Counted from the stretch's first letter, positions 8,916 through 17,727 are shown. The stretch is DNA of 64,000 nt from Multivorans sp965232105 (GCA_965232105.1 OZ246956.1:868001-932000); one strand, 5' to 3'. Translations and numbers: made by a program. The notes: generated by a model from the letters alone, not told the origin.

Positions 8916-10187
8916 TCAGGCCCCGAACTTCGCCAGCTTCCCGGCGTTCGCCAGCAGCAGCCCCATCAACTCGCTCGACGGGATCGTGCCCACGGCCCCG
9001 CGAATCGCCTCGGCCTCGGTGAAGCGCTCGCAGTCGTCCACGAAGCACAGCTCCGACGACACCAGCAGCGGCACCGGGTGCCAACTGTGGGCCTTCATCG
9101 GCGCCGGGGTCGAGTGGTCGCCCGTGATCGCCAGCACGTCGGGCTCCAGCTCAAGCAGACGCGGCAGGAGGGTGTCGACCTCTTCGATCACGGCGACCTT
9201 CGCCGCAAGATCTCCGTCCTCGCCGGCCATGTCGGCGCCCTTGACGTGAAGGAAGAAGTAGTCGAAGTCGATCCAGCGTTCTTCGAGCCGGTCGAGGACC
9301 TGCTCGAACGGCTTGCCGCAGTCGACGACGTCCATGCCGCAGACCTTCGCCACGCCGCGGTAGAGGGGATAGCCGGCCAGGGCGGCCGCGCGCAGTCGGT
9401 AGAGCTCGCCGACGCCGGGCAAGGCCGGCAGGCTGGAGAAGCCCCGGAGCAGGAACGCGTTGGCGCGCTCCTCGGCGCGGAGTTCCCGCTGGAGGGCCTC
9501 GACGGCCGGCGCGATCCGGCGGGCGGTCTCCCGGGCGGCCTCCGCGTCGCGATCGCCGGCGCCATCGCCGCTCGACCCCGTGGCCGCCACAAGCGCCAGC
9601 GGCGGCACGCCGAGCCGCTGCGGGTCCGTGTCCAGCAGGCCCGCGTCAAGCGGCGGCGTCCCTTCCACAGCCCGGAACAGGAGCACGAAGCGGTAGGCCT
9701 CGCCCGGATGCACCTCGACCCGGACGCCGTCGCCGAGCACGCCCCCGGCGGCCTCGATCCGCCGCGCGAGGAGCGCGCAGATCCGCTCGCCCTCCGCGGT
9801 CGGGATGCGACCGGCGCGCCGGTCCAGCAGCAGGCCGTCACGATCCACCGTCGCGAAGTTGCCCCGCGCCACAACGACGTCGGGCGGGAACTCCAGCCCC
9901 AGGCCGAGCGCCTCCAGCACGCCGCGGCCGATGTCCGCGTCGGACGAAGTCGGTTCGTACCCGAACAACGCCAGGTGACCCGGGCCGCTGCCCGGCGTGA
10001 CACCGGTTCCCACCGGCACGAGACGGCCCAGCGCCGACCGCGCGGCCAGGCGGTCGAGGTTCGGGGTCCGCGCCTCCTCCAGCGCCGTCCGCGGCTGGTC
10101 GGCCGTCCGCAGGTCGCCGATGCCGTCGAGCACCAGCAGGACGATCCGGCGATCGTTCCGCTGCGCCAGGCGAGCCAGCAACGCCAT
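8916..10187 (-). CDS. apgM: 2,3-bisphosphoglycerate-independent phosphoglycerate mutase, archaeal type
   Basis: 423-residue enzyme of the alkaline phosphatase superfamily that interconverts 3- and 2-phosphoglycerate in glycolysis. Visible motifs are RIVLLVLDGIGDL with the metal-binding Asp, TPNLDRLAARSALG, GVTPGSGPGHLALFGY with the catalytic serine region, FFLHVKGADMAGEDGD, and the late metal motif AITGDHSTPAPMKAHSWHPV. Length matches ApgM (~400) rather than the longer GpmI type. ATG 10187 is used; an in-frame GTG at 10196 is also possible. It is last in a minus-strand run with a macro-domain gene and an unknown gene, about 20 bp downstream of the latter, so co-transcription is likely. Confidence 0.92.
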   Translation of the reverse strand: MALLARLAQRNDRRIVLLVLDGIGDLRTADQPRTALEEARTPNLDRLAARSALGRLVPVGTGVTPGSGPGHLALFGYEPTSSDADIGRGVLEALGLGLEFPPDVVVARGNFATVDRDGLLLDRRAGRIPTAEGERICALLARRIEAAGGVLGDGVRVEVHPGEAYRFVLLFRAVEGTPPLDAGLLDTDPQRLGVPPLALVAATGSSGDGAGDRDAEAARETARRIAPAVEALQRELRAEERANAFLLRGFSSLPALPGVGELYRLRAAALAGYPLYRGVAKVCGMDVVDCGKPFEQVLDRLEERWIDFDYFFLHVKGADMAGEDGDLAAKVAVIEEVDTLLPRLLELEPDVLAITGDHSTPAPMKAHSWHPVPLLVSSELCFVDDCERFTEAEAIRGAVGTIPSSELMGLLLANAGKLAKFGA

Positions 10188-10207
10188 CCGCGTCACGGCG
10201 GCACCGT

Positions 10208-10624
10208 TCAGGCCACGAAGTAGGCCGAAGCCCGGATCTGCACCCGCGCCCGGGGCTGGAAGCCGCCGCCGTGAAGCCGCAGCCCAGTGTCCCCCGACAG
10301 CACCGGCAGGACGATCCAGCCGTCGAAGGTCTCGCCCCGCTGATAGGGCGACACGACCGGCTCCAGCTCGGCCAGCCGCGTCCAGTGACCGTCCTCGACG
10401 AAGTTCGCCCGCAGCTCCAGGTACGCCTTGTCCAGATCGATGTTCTTGCCGTCGCGCGGATGCCACACGGAGACGACGAAGCGCATCTCGTCGTAGCGGA
10501 GCGTCTCCACCCGCTCGCCCTGCTCGTGCGTCAACGGGAAGACGAACGCCCCCTTGTTGTCGGTGGCGAAGATCTCCGGCGTGGCCGTGAAGGCCACGTG
10601 GAGCGGCTGCAAGTTCGAGCTCAA
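10208..10624 (-). CDS. Conserved-looking protein of unknown function (138 aa)
   Basis: I do not recognise the family. The product is soluble, with no signal peptide or membrane segment, and looks beta-rich: RFVVSVWHPRDGKNIDLDKA, a central AYLELRANFVED strand, GWIVLPVLSGDTGLRL, and an RVQIRASAYFVA end. The first codon appears to be TTG at 10624, immediately after the macro-domain gene's stop (10626-10628), which argues for coupling. Its place between a macro-domain ADP-ribosyl hydrolase and ApgM is not informative about function. Confidence 0.7.
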   Translation of the reverse strand: MSSNLQPLHVAFTATPEIFATDNKGAFVFPLTHEQGERVETLRYDEMRFVVSVWHPRDGKNIDLDKAYLELRANFVEDGHWTRLAELEPVVSPYQRGETFDGWIVLPVLSGDTGLRLHGGGFQPRARVQIRASAYFVA

Positions 10625-10625
10625 G

Positions 10626-11141
10626 CTAGCGGAAGCCGCGGCGGAGTTCGTTGCGGAACGTCTGGAAGTTCTGGTCGCCGTGCAGGCAGACGACGACGCG
10701 TTCCAGCTTCGTGCCGCCCTGGAGGTAGCGGTGAACCTCCGTCAGCAGGATACGGGCGCAGCGGTCGACCGGGTAGCCGAAGACGCCGGTGGAAATCGCC
10801 GGGATCGCGATCGTGCGCTGGCCGTTGCGATCGGCGAGGGCCAGCGACGCGCGCACCGCGGCGGCCAGCTTGCGGTCCTCGTCGCCCTCGCCCATGCGGG
10901 GACCGACGGCGTGGATCACCTGCTTCGCCTTCAGCGTGCCGGCGCCCGTCATCACCGCCGTGCCGACCGGCGTGCCGCCGATGCGGTTGCACTCGTCCTG
11001 GATCGAAGTGCCGCCCTTCTCGCGAACGGCGCCGGCGACTCCCCCGCCAAGCTTCAGTTCCTCGTTGGCCGGATTGACGATCGCGTCGACCTCGAGTTCC
11101 GTGATGTCGCCCTCGATCAGCTCGAGCAACGTATCGTTCAT
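10626..11141 (-). CDS. Macro domain protein (ADP-ribose / O-acetyl-ADP-ribose hydrolase type)
   Basis: 171 residues, essentially one macro domain. Family motifs are ELIEGDITELEVDAIVNPAN (the ADP-ribose adenine/distal-ribose pocket), the glycine-rich loop LGGGVAGAVREKGG, the QDECNRIGGTPVGTA segment, VIHAVGPRMGEG, and AIPAISTGVFGYPVDRCARI near the phosphate-binding loop. This composition matches the MacroD/YmdB-like deacetylase branch. ATG 11141 is chosen because it immediately precedes the domain; upstream codons (MRPFGGQLWEYVVAVR) do not look like part of it. First gene of the three-gene minus-strand run ending with apgM. The substrate is not deducible. Confidence 0.92.
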   Translation of the reverse strand: MNDTLLELIEGDITELEVDAIVNPANEELKLGGGVAGAVREKGGTSIQDECNRIGGTPVGTAVMTGAGTLKAKQVIHAVGPRMGEGDEDRKLAAAVRASLALADRNGQRTIAIPAISTGVFGYPVDRCARILLTEVHRYLQGGTKLERVVVCLHGDQNFQTFRNELRRGFR

Positions 11142-11365
11142 CCTGACGGCCACAACGTACTCCCAAAGCTGCCCGCCAAAGGGCCGCACCGGCCCCTTCG
11201 TTCCGGCAGCCCGCGAGCGTTGTTACGTAGCGGGCCGATTCTAGCGTACTGGTAGAGATTGGGCGTCATCGCCGGGCGCTGGACGACCTTCCCGCCCGCC
11301 GCGGCACAACTCGGGTGCGCTCCCTGAGGGCGAGAAGCGCGCGAACTCGTCGAGCGTCGCGAGTA

Positions 11366-12775
11366 CTAGAACAGGTCGCTGTCGCCCTTCGTGTAGTAGC
11401 CCTTGCGCATCAGCGACACGGCGTCGCCGCGGACGAAGGGCGCCAGACCGGTGACCAGCCCCTGGGGTTCGGGGCGCCGGACCATGCCGAGAGCGTCCAG
11501 TTCCCTTGACAGCCAGCGCGGCCGGTCGCTGAACCAGCCGGTGACCGGAAGGCCCGGCGCCCGCATCTCGGCGAGCAGCGCCCGCACCGCCCGCCGCTCG
11601 GCCGGATCGACCAGGGCGTCGCCCCATTCCACCCGGTCGGGCAGTCGCGTCGCCGCGGCCCAGGCCGCCAGCCGTCCTCGCCGGTAGGCGGCGATCAACT
11701 CGGGGCCGCCGGCCGGACAGGCGAGATAGCGCCAGCGCAGGTACTCGGAGGAACGCTCGACCAGCAGCCCGTAGCGGTCGCTCACGCGCTCGAACAGGGC
11801 ATCGAACTCCGCGCCGACCCCGGAACGCTCCACGATCCGCCGCAGGTCGTAGCGCCCGCCCAGCCGGGCGTTGCGGCTGAGCGGGGCTTTTCCCTGCCGC
11901 TTGCTGCGCAAGCGCTTATCGGGCGGCAGCTCCCGGTAGGGCACCTCCTCCACCTGCCGCACACCCAGGAAGCGGTTGGAGAACTTCTGGATGTTGCCCG
12001 TGTTGAAGCCGTAGTTGAACGCGATCCGCCCCCTGCAGTTCACGAGATAGAAGTGCCGCGCCGACCGCGCCAGCAGGCTCGTGGGCCCGCGGCCGACGGC
12101 GCGGGCGCTGCGGCGGGTCATCGTGTCGCCGACCTGGTGGCTGTCGGCGTGGCTGGCCAACGGCAGGCCGCGCCAGCGCACCGGGTAGGCGCAGTACTGG
12201 CACGCGAGCTCGCCGTCGGGCGAGAACGCGAGCGAGATCCGGGGCCCGCCCCGCGGGTTGTGGTGGTACTTCCAGGCCCAGCGCTCCAGGCTCAGGTCGC
12301 TCCCGAAGCTGTCCCGGAACAACTCGAGGATTGCCGGCTCGTCTCCCGACCGGTAGCTGCGGATGCGGTACCCGTCGCGGCGCGCCCGCACCACCCGGAA
12401 CGGCGGCGCCGCCTCGTGCCCGGCGACCGGCTCCGGGAGACCGGCCCGCTCGGCCACCGGCCGGAACCCCGCCTCCAGCAGACCGAGGATCAGCCGGTCG
12501 TAGCCGCTCAGTGCGGACTCGGACGTCGTCGCGTCGTAGGCCCAGCCGATCACGACCTCGTCCGGCAGATCTTGCGGCTCCGTGATCGCCTCCGGGCCGC
12601 GCAGGAGAAGAAGCCCTTCCGGCCGCAGCGCCGCCACGCCGCCGCGGGGGAGCACCTTCGCCACCGCCTGGCCGAGACCGCCCTCCGGCTTCGCCCCCGC
12701 CCGGCAACGTTCGAGACAACGATTCCAGGCCTCGACCGCCGCCGCGGCAGTCTCCGAGCCGCGCTCCGCGTTCAC
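11366..12775 (-). CDS. GNAT-type N-acyltransferase, probably of a surface-polysaccharide cluster
   Basis: 469 residues. An N-terminal region of about 130 residues (AWNRCLERCRAGAKPEGGLG...) lacks a clear motif. A GNAT-like fold follows, beginning RIRSYRSGDEPAILELFRDS and WAWKYHHNPRGGPRISLAFS, with a later SEYLRWRYLACPAGGPELIA segment. This two-part arrangement is common in acyltransferases next to glycosyltransferases, where they may acylate an amino sugar, though the substrate here is unknown. The start overlaps the end of the GT2 gene by 4 bp (12772-12775), so it belongs to the same operon as the GT2 gene and the ABC permease. A ~220-bp gap with no gene separates it from the macro-domain operon. 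Confidence 0.7.
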   Translation of the reverse strand: MNAERGSETAAAAVEAWNRCLERCRAGAKPEGGLGQAVAKVLPRGGVAALRPEGLLLLRGPEAITEPQDLPDEVVIGWAYDATTSESALSGYDRLILGLLEAGFRPVAERAGLPEPVAGHEAAPPFRVVRARRDGYRIRSYRSGDEPAILELFRDSFGSDLSLERWAWKYHHNPRGGPRISLAFSPDGELACQYCAYPVRWRGLPLASHADSHQVGDTMTRRSARAVGRGPTSLLARSARHFYLVNCRGRIAFNYGFNTGNIQKFSNRFLGVRQVEEVPYRELPPDKRLRSKRQGKAPLSRNARLGGRYDLRRIVERSGVGAEFDALFERVSDRYGLLVERSSEYLRWRYLACPAGGPELIAAYRRGRLAAWAAATRLPDRVEWGDALVDPAERRAVRALLAEMRAPGLPVTGWFSDRPRWLSRELDALGMVRRPEPQGLVTGLAPFVRGDAVSLMRKGYYTKGDSDLF

Positions 12776-13911
12776 GGGCGTGATGGTACGAGATCGCGGC
12801 AGGCGCCGTCACTTGCCCGCATATGCAGCTCGGCCCTGGCCCCTTCCGCCACGTCCTCCGGTAGCTCGAAGTCCGCCGGCACGGCGACGCCGTCCACGCG
12901 GCAGCCCGCAGCCGGGACACCGAGGGGCAGCGGCGTGACCTCGACCCACGTCTCGCCGCCGGCACGCCCCTCCGCAGGCACTGCCGGCAACGGCCCCGGA
13001 TCGGCGAAGCGCCGCGGCGCCCGTTCGATCAGCCGGAGCAGCGCCGCGAACCACGCGCCGTAACGTCTACGGCGGAAACGGGCCATCGACTGCTCGAACC
13101 ACATCTGCGCGCGGGGTTCCCGCTTCGCGCTCTGGTCGTAGGCATGAACCGCACGCGCGGCCGGCGCCAGGACCGCCCTCGCTCCCAGCCCCCGGGCGCG
13201 CAGCAGCCAGTCCGTCTCCTCGAAGTAGAGCCGGTAGCCCTCGTCGAACGGCCCGACCCGCTCCCAGGAGTCCCTTCGGACGGCCAGGAAGGCGCCGGTC
13301 AGTTCGAAGCAGGGGACCGGTTCCCGGGCCGACCAGAACGCCCGGGCGCGTCGCCGCCAGCGGCGGCGGTAGGAACGACCCCAGGCGACCGATCGCTCGG
13401 CCCAGGCCGCGTCCAGTTCCGCGGACCGCGTACGGACCTGCTGGGGCGGCAGCATCAGCCGGCAGCCGCGGTCCCAGAACAGCCGCGGCCCGGCGATGTC
13501 CGCATCGGCAAGCGCCTCGACGAGCGCCCGCAGGCACCCCGGCTCCACGAGGACGTCCGCGTTCACCAGCAGCAGCACCTCGCCTCGCCCTTCGCGCACG
13601 CCGAGATTGATTCCGCCCGCGTAGCCCAGGTTCGAGGCCGGCTCGAGGACCTCGGCCTCGAGACGCGCCCCGTCGAGCCGGTCGGCCGTCGCCGAACTCG
13701 CGCCGTTGTCCACCACGATGACGTGCATCTCGAAGCCCGAAGCCCGCGCGTCGCGGTGGAGTGCATCGACTGCCGCCTCGAGCAGCACCGGCGTGCGGTA
13801 GTGGACGAACACCGCCGAAATCGCGGGCCTGCCGCCACCGAAGCCGGCGCACCCGGTCCCGGAGCCGGCCTCCGGACCCTCGGCCGCGCTAGATCTCGTC
13901 GGCGATGCCAT
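12772..13911 (-). CDS. Family 2 glycosyltransferase
   Basis: 379 residues, GT-A fold. Motifs are AVFVHYRTPVLLEAAVDALH (nucleotide-binding start), MHVIVVDNGASSATADRL, NLGYAGGINLGVREGRGEVL, LLVNADVLVEPG (the DxD-equivalent), FELTGAFLAVRRDSWERVG and FDEGYRLYFEETDWLLRARG, all typical of rhamnosyl/galactofuranosyl-type GT2 enzymes. It acts at the cytoplasmic membrane face on polysaccharide or glycolipid precursors; donor and acceptor are unknown. Its start overlaps the ABC permease stop by 23 bp and its end overlaps the GNAT gene by 4 bp, so the three genes are probably co-translated. A ~100-residue C-terminal extension of no clear family follows the catalytic part. Confidence 0.88.
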   Translation of the reverse strand: MASPTRSSAAEGPEAGSGTGCAGFGGGRPAISAVFVHYRTPVLLEAAVDALHRDARASGFEMHVIVVDNGASSATADRLDGARLEAEVLEPASNLGYAGGINLGVREGRGEVLLLVNADVLVEPGCLRALVEALADADIAGPRLFWDRGCRLMLPPQQVRTRSAELDAAWAERSVAWGRSYRRRWRRRARAFWSAREPVPCFELTGAFLAVRRDSWERVGPFDEGYRLYFEETDWLLRARGLGARAVLAPAARAVHAYDQSAKREPRAQMWFEQSMARFRRRRYGAWFAALLRLIERAPRRFADPGPLPAVPAEGRAGGETWVEVTPLPLGVPAAGCRVDGVAVPADFELPEDVAEGARAELHMRASDGACRDLVPSRP

Positions 13912-14689
13912 CCTTCAACCGGGCGAACAACCCCCCGCCCAGGACCACGGCGCCGGCGGTGCAGGCGAGCAGCGGAACCAGACTGACCTGCAGCCCTCCG
14001 CCGAGGAACGCGGCCCGGTAGAGGTAGACCAGGCCGGTCAGCGGGTTGAGCTCCAGCACCAGCCGAATCCTCTCGTCGTCGAGCAGGTTCACCGAGTAGA
14101 TGATCGGCGTGACGTAGAACCAGGTGTTCAGGCCCAGGCCCGCGGCCTGGGCCACGTCGCGGAAATAGACGTTCGCCCCCGCGAGAGCCAGTCCCAGGCC
14201 GAAGGTCAGCGCGACCTGGACAGGCACGGCGACCAGCAGCAGAGGCAGGCTGGCCACGGAGAGCTCCCCCATCACCGCGAGGACGACGATGAACGCCGCG
14301 GCGCCCACGCCGGCGTGGAGCAGGGCGCCGAGCACCAGGGACGCGACGAGGAGCTCTCCCGGCAGCCGCATCTTCTTGACCAGGTCGGCGTTGTCCGTGA
14401 TCGCCGACGCCGAGCGGCTCAACCCCTCGTGGATCGCGAACCAGGGCAGCAGGCCACAGAACAGGAAGACGGCGAAGTTGTCCGTCGCCTCCCCCGGGAG
14501 CCCCAGGCGAACGATGTACGAGAAGACGAACGTGAACAGCAGCAACTGCCACAACGGATTGAGCAGCGACCAGAGCAGGCCCAGCGCCGAGCCCGCGTAG
14601 CGCGCACGCAGGTTGCGAACGACGAGTTCGCGCAGCAGGAACAGCGACTGCCGGAAGCGGCGTGCGTCGGGTCTGGCGCGACTGGTCAT
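13889..14689 (-). CDS. ABC-2 type polysaccharide/polyol-phosphate export permease (Wzm/TagG-like)
   Basis: 266 residues with six predicted membrane helices. The N-terminal motif LVVRNLRARYAGSALGLLWS LLNPLWQ is characteristic of O-antigen and teichoic-acid export permeases, as are the LPWFAIHEGLSRSASAITDN loop and TWFYVTPIIYSVNLL. It would move undecaprenyl-linked glycan across the inner membrane together with a Wzt/TagH-type ATPase. No such ATPase is adjacent: upstream is a REP and then the secreted-paralog block. The partner must therefore be elsewhere, or the permease has lost it. Downstream GT2 and GNAT genes support a surface-glycan role. Confidence 0.85.
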   Translation of the reverse strand: MTSRARPDARRFRQSLFLLRELVVRNLRARYAGSALGLLWSLLNPLWQLLLFTFVFSYIVRLGLPGEATDNFAVFLFCGLLPWFAIHEGLSRSASAITDNADLVKKMRLPGELLVASLVLGALLHAGVGAAAFIVVLAVMGELSVASLPLLLVAVPVQVALTFGLGLALAGANVYFRDVAQAAGLGLNTWFYVTPIIYSVNLLDDERIRLVLELNPLTGLVYLYRAAFLGGGLQVSLVPLLACTAGAVVLGGGLFARLKDGIADEI

Positions 14690-14705
14690 GGCGCGGAGCT
14701 AGGCG

Positions 14706-14745
14706 CGGCGGATGCCGGCCAGAAGGCCGGCGCACCCAGTGGACG
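14706..14745. repeat. REP element
   Basis: Single core GCCGGCCAGAAGGCCGGC hairpin with CGCACCCAGTG border, lying between the permease start and the stop of the first secreted paralog. Confidence 0.8.
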
Positions 14746-14749
14746 CCGG

Positions 14750-15796
14750 TCAATCGACCGGGAACGGGTTCTCCGGCACGAGTTCAGCGCCCGCGCTCGC
14801 CGCCGAATCGGCCGGGCAGTTCACCGTGAAGCTCGCCTGCAGGCCGTCCGTGGGGAGACCGGGGATGACGTCCTCAACGGTCGCCACTCCGACGGGCACG
14901 GTCTGGGCGTTCTGGCGATCCGGGTTGGTGCTCACGCAGCGGTCGGCGTCCGCGGCGACGGTGACGGTCCACTGGAGGACGCCTGGCACGCCCTCGCCGG
15001 GCGCCGTTCCGTTCGCATCGCTGAGCGTCACCCCGGTGACGCTGCTATGCAGATCGTCGAGGTTGGCCGTCGCGGCGACCGTGCCCGTCGTGATGAACCT
15101 CGTCCCCATCAAGGTCACGGTGACCTCCACGGCGGCGGCGCTGCCGGTCGGCCGCGTCACCGAGGTGGGGCTCGCCGCCAGGGACCAGCCGGCCGACGTC
15201 CCGAGGACGCAATCGGCCGTCCGGTCGGCCACGGCGCCGCTGCAGTCGGGCACCGGCTTGCGCGGCACGATGTGCGGGATGATCCCGACCCGGCCGCTCG
15301 GCTCATGCTTGGCGAAGGTCGCCGCGCCGCCTTCCACCGACTTCAGGACGACTCCGCCCGGGTCCGTGGGCATCGTCCGCGGATGCCCCAGCGAGTCCTT
15401 CCGGATCAGCGCGGTGACGGCCGAGTTCGTGTCGTCGTTGATCCAGTACCAGCCGCCGTCCTTGAGACCGTCGATCTCGATCGTGCCCCCGCCCTCGGCC
15501 TGGCAGGCAAGACCGTTCGCCTCCGTCAGCGCCTGCCGCACGATGCCCCCGCTGTCCGGCGTCGCGGTACCCCGCGTCGTCACGTTGCCGCAGACGACGA
15601 CGAAGTTCACCTCGCTCTCGTTTACCTCGGTCGTCGCACGATCGTCCGTGCGGACCGCCTCGCCCACGAATCCGCCGCTGCCGGCGAAGTAGGGCGCGAC
15701 CTGGCAGGTCGCCTCCGGACATTCGACGGTGACCTGACCCAGCAGCAGCGCCGGGAACCCGCCGACCAGGATCGCGGTTCCGATGACTTGCTTCAC
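14750..15796 (-). CDS. Secreted protein of a four-paralog family (member 1)
   Basis: 348 residues; GTG 15796 with a GAGGAAG-like RBS region upstream. The signal peptide is MKQVIGTAILVGGFPALLLG. The mature N-terminal module carries CPEATCQVAPYFAGSGGFVG, FVVVCGNVTTRGTATPDSGG, GGWYWINDDTNSAVTALIRK and SGRVGIIPHIVPRKPVP. A second half (ASPTSVTRPTGSAAAVEVTV...) looks like a beta-rich Ig-like domain. The C-terminus reads CPADSAASAGAELVPENPFP. Several paired cysteines suggest disulfides outside the cytoplasm. No known domain is recognised. Members 2-4 lie immediately upstream on the same strand. Function unknown; export is well supported. Confidence 0.75.
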   Translation of the reverse strand: MKQVIGTAILVGGFPALLLGQVTVECPEATCQVAPYFAGSGGFVGEAVRTDDRATTEVNESEVNFVVVCGNVTTRGTATPDSGGIVRQALTEANGLACQAEGGGTIEIDGLKDGGWYWINDDTNSAVTALIRKDSLGHPRTMPTDPGGVVLKSVEGGAATFAKHEPSGRVGIIPHIVPRKPVPDCSGAVADRTADCVLGTSAGWSLAASPTSVTRPTGSAAAVEVTVTLMGTRFITTGTVAATANLDDLHSSVTGVTLSDANGTAPGEGVPGVLQWTVTVAADADRCVSTNPDRQNAQTVPVGVATVEDVIPGLPTDGLQASFTVNCPADSAASAGAELVPENPFPVD

Positions 15797-15929
15797 GGCT
15801 TCCTCCTTCCGCGGCCCGGCGGCCGCCCGTTCGAAGCGGGTGCGGCTCCACGCCGCATATAGCACAACTGCTATATCACATTCGTGCGGCAGCCGTCTCC
15901 CTGCTCACACCCTGGTTCGATGTCGTGCG

Positions 15930-16490
15930 TCAGCCCAGGACGAGTCGGTCGAGTGCGGTGAAGAGAGCGAGCAGCGCACTGACGACCAACACCATGCGCC
16001 ATGTCAGATCCGCGCGGACCTTCTCGAGTTCCGTTCGCAGCTCGGCGATCTCCGCCTTCACCTCCGTTCGCAGCTCGGCGATCTCCGCCTTCACCTCCGT
16101 TCGCAGCTCGACGATCTCCGCCTTCAGCTCCGTTCGCAACTCGGCGAGGTCCTCCTTGGTGGCGGCACGCAACTCGGCGAGGTCCTCCTTGGTGGCGGCA
16201 CGCAACTCGGCGAGGTCCTCCTTGGTGGCGGCACGCAACTCGGCGAGGTCCTCCTTGGTGGCGGCACGCAACTCGGCGAGGTCCTCCTTGGTGGCGGCAC
16301 GCAACTCGGCGAGGTCCTCCTTGGTGGCGGCACGCAACTCGGCGAGGTCCTCCTTCGTGGCGACCCCCTGGAAGACCGCGACGCGGATCGTCTCGGTGAT
16401 GGCCTCCGCCTGGGAAGTGCCCACGCCGGCCTTCTCCAGGTTGCGGACGGCCGCGAGGGTGTCGAACGTCGCTACGCTCATCTGGTTCAT
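15930..16490 (-). CDS. DUF1640-like coiled-coil protein with C-terminal membrane anchor
   Basis: 186 residues. The N-terminus FDTLAAVRNLEKAGVGTSQA resembles the DUF1640 (CCDC90/MCUR1-like) head domain. It continues into a long coiled coil of 11-residue repeats: seven near-identical copies of KEDLAELRAAT, then three divergent copies (TELKAEIVELR, TEVKAEIAELR twice). The end is TWRMVLVVSALLALFTALDR, a single membrane helix. Members of this family are small tail-anchored proteins of unknown role in bacteria. The 33-bp repeats are almost identical at DNA level, so copy number probably varies. It sits between members 1 and 2 of the secreted paralog family. A second start at 16481 is possible. Confidence 0.8.
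   Translation of the reverse strand: MNQMSVATFDTLAAVRNLEKAGVGTSQAEAITETIRVAVFQGVATKEDLAELRAATKEDLAELRAATKEDLAELRAATKEDLAELRAATKEDLAELRAATKEDLAELRAATKEDLAELRTELKAEIVELRTEVKAEIAELRTEVKAEIAELRTELEKVRADLTWRMVLVVSALLALFTALDRLVLG
16135..16365. repeat. Seven tandem 33-bp repeats encoding an 11-residue coiled-coil unit
   Basis: Unit begins cgcaactcggcgaggtcctc; seven copies at exact 33-bp spacing inside the DUF1640-like gene. Only the outermost copies show substitutions, which indicates recent expansion or homogenisation. Three diverged units of the same length (about 16036-16134) continue the periodicity. Confidence 0.95.
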
Positions 16491-16692
16491 CGTACAGGAA
16501 TCTCCGCAAGGCGAGACAGTGTGACCCGCCCGAAAGCGGGCCAAAGCGCGTTGCGCTTCTACAGACCAAGACGAAAACCCGCCCAGGTTTCCCGCGCCCG
16601 CCTCCGGGCCGGAGGTACTTGCAGTGGAGGGCGGAAGACCGCGGTGCGTCACCGGAACGACGCCGGCAACGCGGGCAAAGACCCCGAGCAGC

Positions 16693-17718
16693 CTAATCGA
16701 CCGTGGGCGGGAACGGATTGTCCGGCACGAGCTCGGCGCCGGCGCTTGCCGCCGACTCGGCCGGGCAGTTGACCGTGATCGTGGTCTTCACCGAGTCGTT
16801 GGGTGCATCGGGCACGACGCCGTCCATCTCGGCAATCATGAACGTAATGGTCTGCGCCGTGGTGCGGTCCGGATTGTTGTTCGCCGGCAGGCACCGTGCG
16901 TCGTCGCCACCTACCTCCAGGGACCAGCCGAGGACGCCCGACTCGCCCTCGGGCGGCGCTACGCCGACGTTCTGGTTGAAGACGATCGCCTCAACGCTCA
17001 GGTGGTGTTCGAGCGCGGCTCTCGCGGCGACCTGCCCGGTCCGGACGAAGTTCTGGCCGTAGAGCTTGACGACCACTTCCCTGGACTGCTGGCCGCCGGC
17101 GGGACGAACGACACTCGAAGGGCTCGCGGAGACACGCCAGCCCTCCGGCGACCCCAGGTGGCAGTCCGTCGCGGTCTCTTCGTGCGCCATGCCGCTACAG
17201 CCCTTGATAGGCCGTGCGGGCACGACGTGGGGGATGATGCCCACCCTGCCGGTGGGAGTGTGCTTGACGTAGGTGCCGAGCCCATCTTCCTCCCTGTCGA
17301 TCACAAGACCGCCCGGATCGGTCGGGACGATCTGCTCGTTGCCGGCGGCGGACTTCGGGATGAACGCGGCAACCGCCGAGTTCCGGTCGTCGTTGATCCA
17401 GTACCAGCCGCCAGGCTTCAGGTTGTCGATCTCGAGCCGGCCGCGGTCCGGGCAGGCGAGATTCCCGCTGAGGGCCTGGCGCACGATGCCCTGACTGTCC
17501 GGCTCGGCGACGCCCGAGATCGTGACGTTGCCGCAGACCACGAAGAAACTCACGTCCGGTTCGCCGTCAAGGCCGGCGGATTCACCAACGAAGCCGCCGC
17601 TACCCGCGAAGTACGGCGCCACTTGACAGGTTTCGTCCGGGCAATTGACCGTGACCTGGCCGAACAGCAGTGCCGGCGCGGCGCCGAGGAGAAGTGCGAT
17701 GGGGATGATCTGTTTCAC
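16693..17718 (-). CDS. Secreted protein of a four-paralog family (member 2)
   Basis: 341 residues; GTG start at 17718 with a GGTGGAG sequence just upstream. Signal peptide MKQIIPIALLLGAAPALLFG. It is close to member 1 throughout: CPDETCQVAPYFAGSGGFVG, FFVVCGNVTISGVAEPDSQG, GGWYWINDDRNSAVAAFIPK, TGRVGIIPHVVPARPIK, then a beta-rich half and the tail SAASAGAELVPDNPFPPTVD. Cysteine positions are conserved. The tail is nearly identical to those of members 1 and 4, which suggests a functional C-terminal determinant. Upstream is member 3, about 10 bp away; downstream is the coiled-coil gene. No catalytic motif is visible. Confidence 0.75.
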   Translation of the reverse strand: MKQIIPIALLLGAAPALLFGQVTVNCPDETCQVAPYFAGSGGFVGESAGLDGEPDVSFFVVCGNVTISGVAEPDSQGIVRQALSGNLACPDRGRLEIDNLKPGGWYWINDDRNSAVAAFIPKSAAGNEQIVPTDPGGLVIDREEDGLGTYVKHTPTGRVGIIPHVVPARPIKGCSGMAHEETATDCHLGSPEGWRVSASPSSVVRPAGGQQSREVVVKLYGQNFVRTGQVAARAALEHHLSVEAIVFNQNVGVAPPEGESGVLGWSLEVGGDDARCLPANNNPDRTTAQTITFMIAEMDGVVPDAPNDSVKTTITVNCPAESAASAGAELVPDNPFPPTVD

Positions 17719-17727
17719 CGCTCCACC

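Noticed and set aside
16135..16365. Possible CRISPR or intergenic minisatellite from 33-bp repeats
   Set aside because: Repeats are contiguous without spacers and lie in frame within a coding gene, encoding coiled-coil units.
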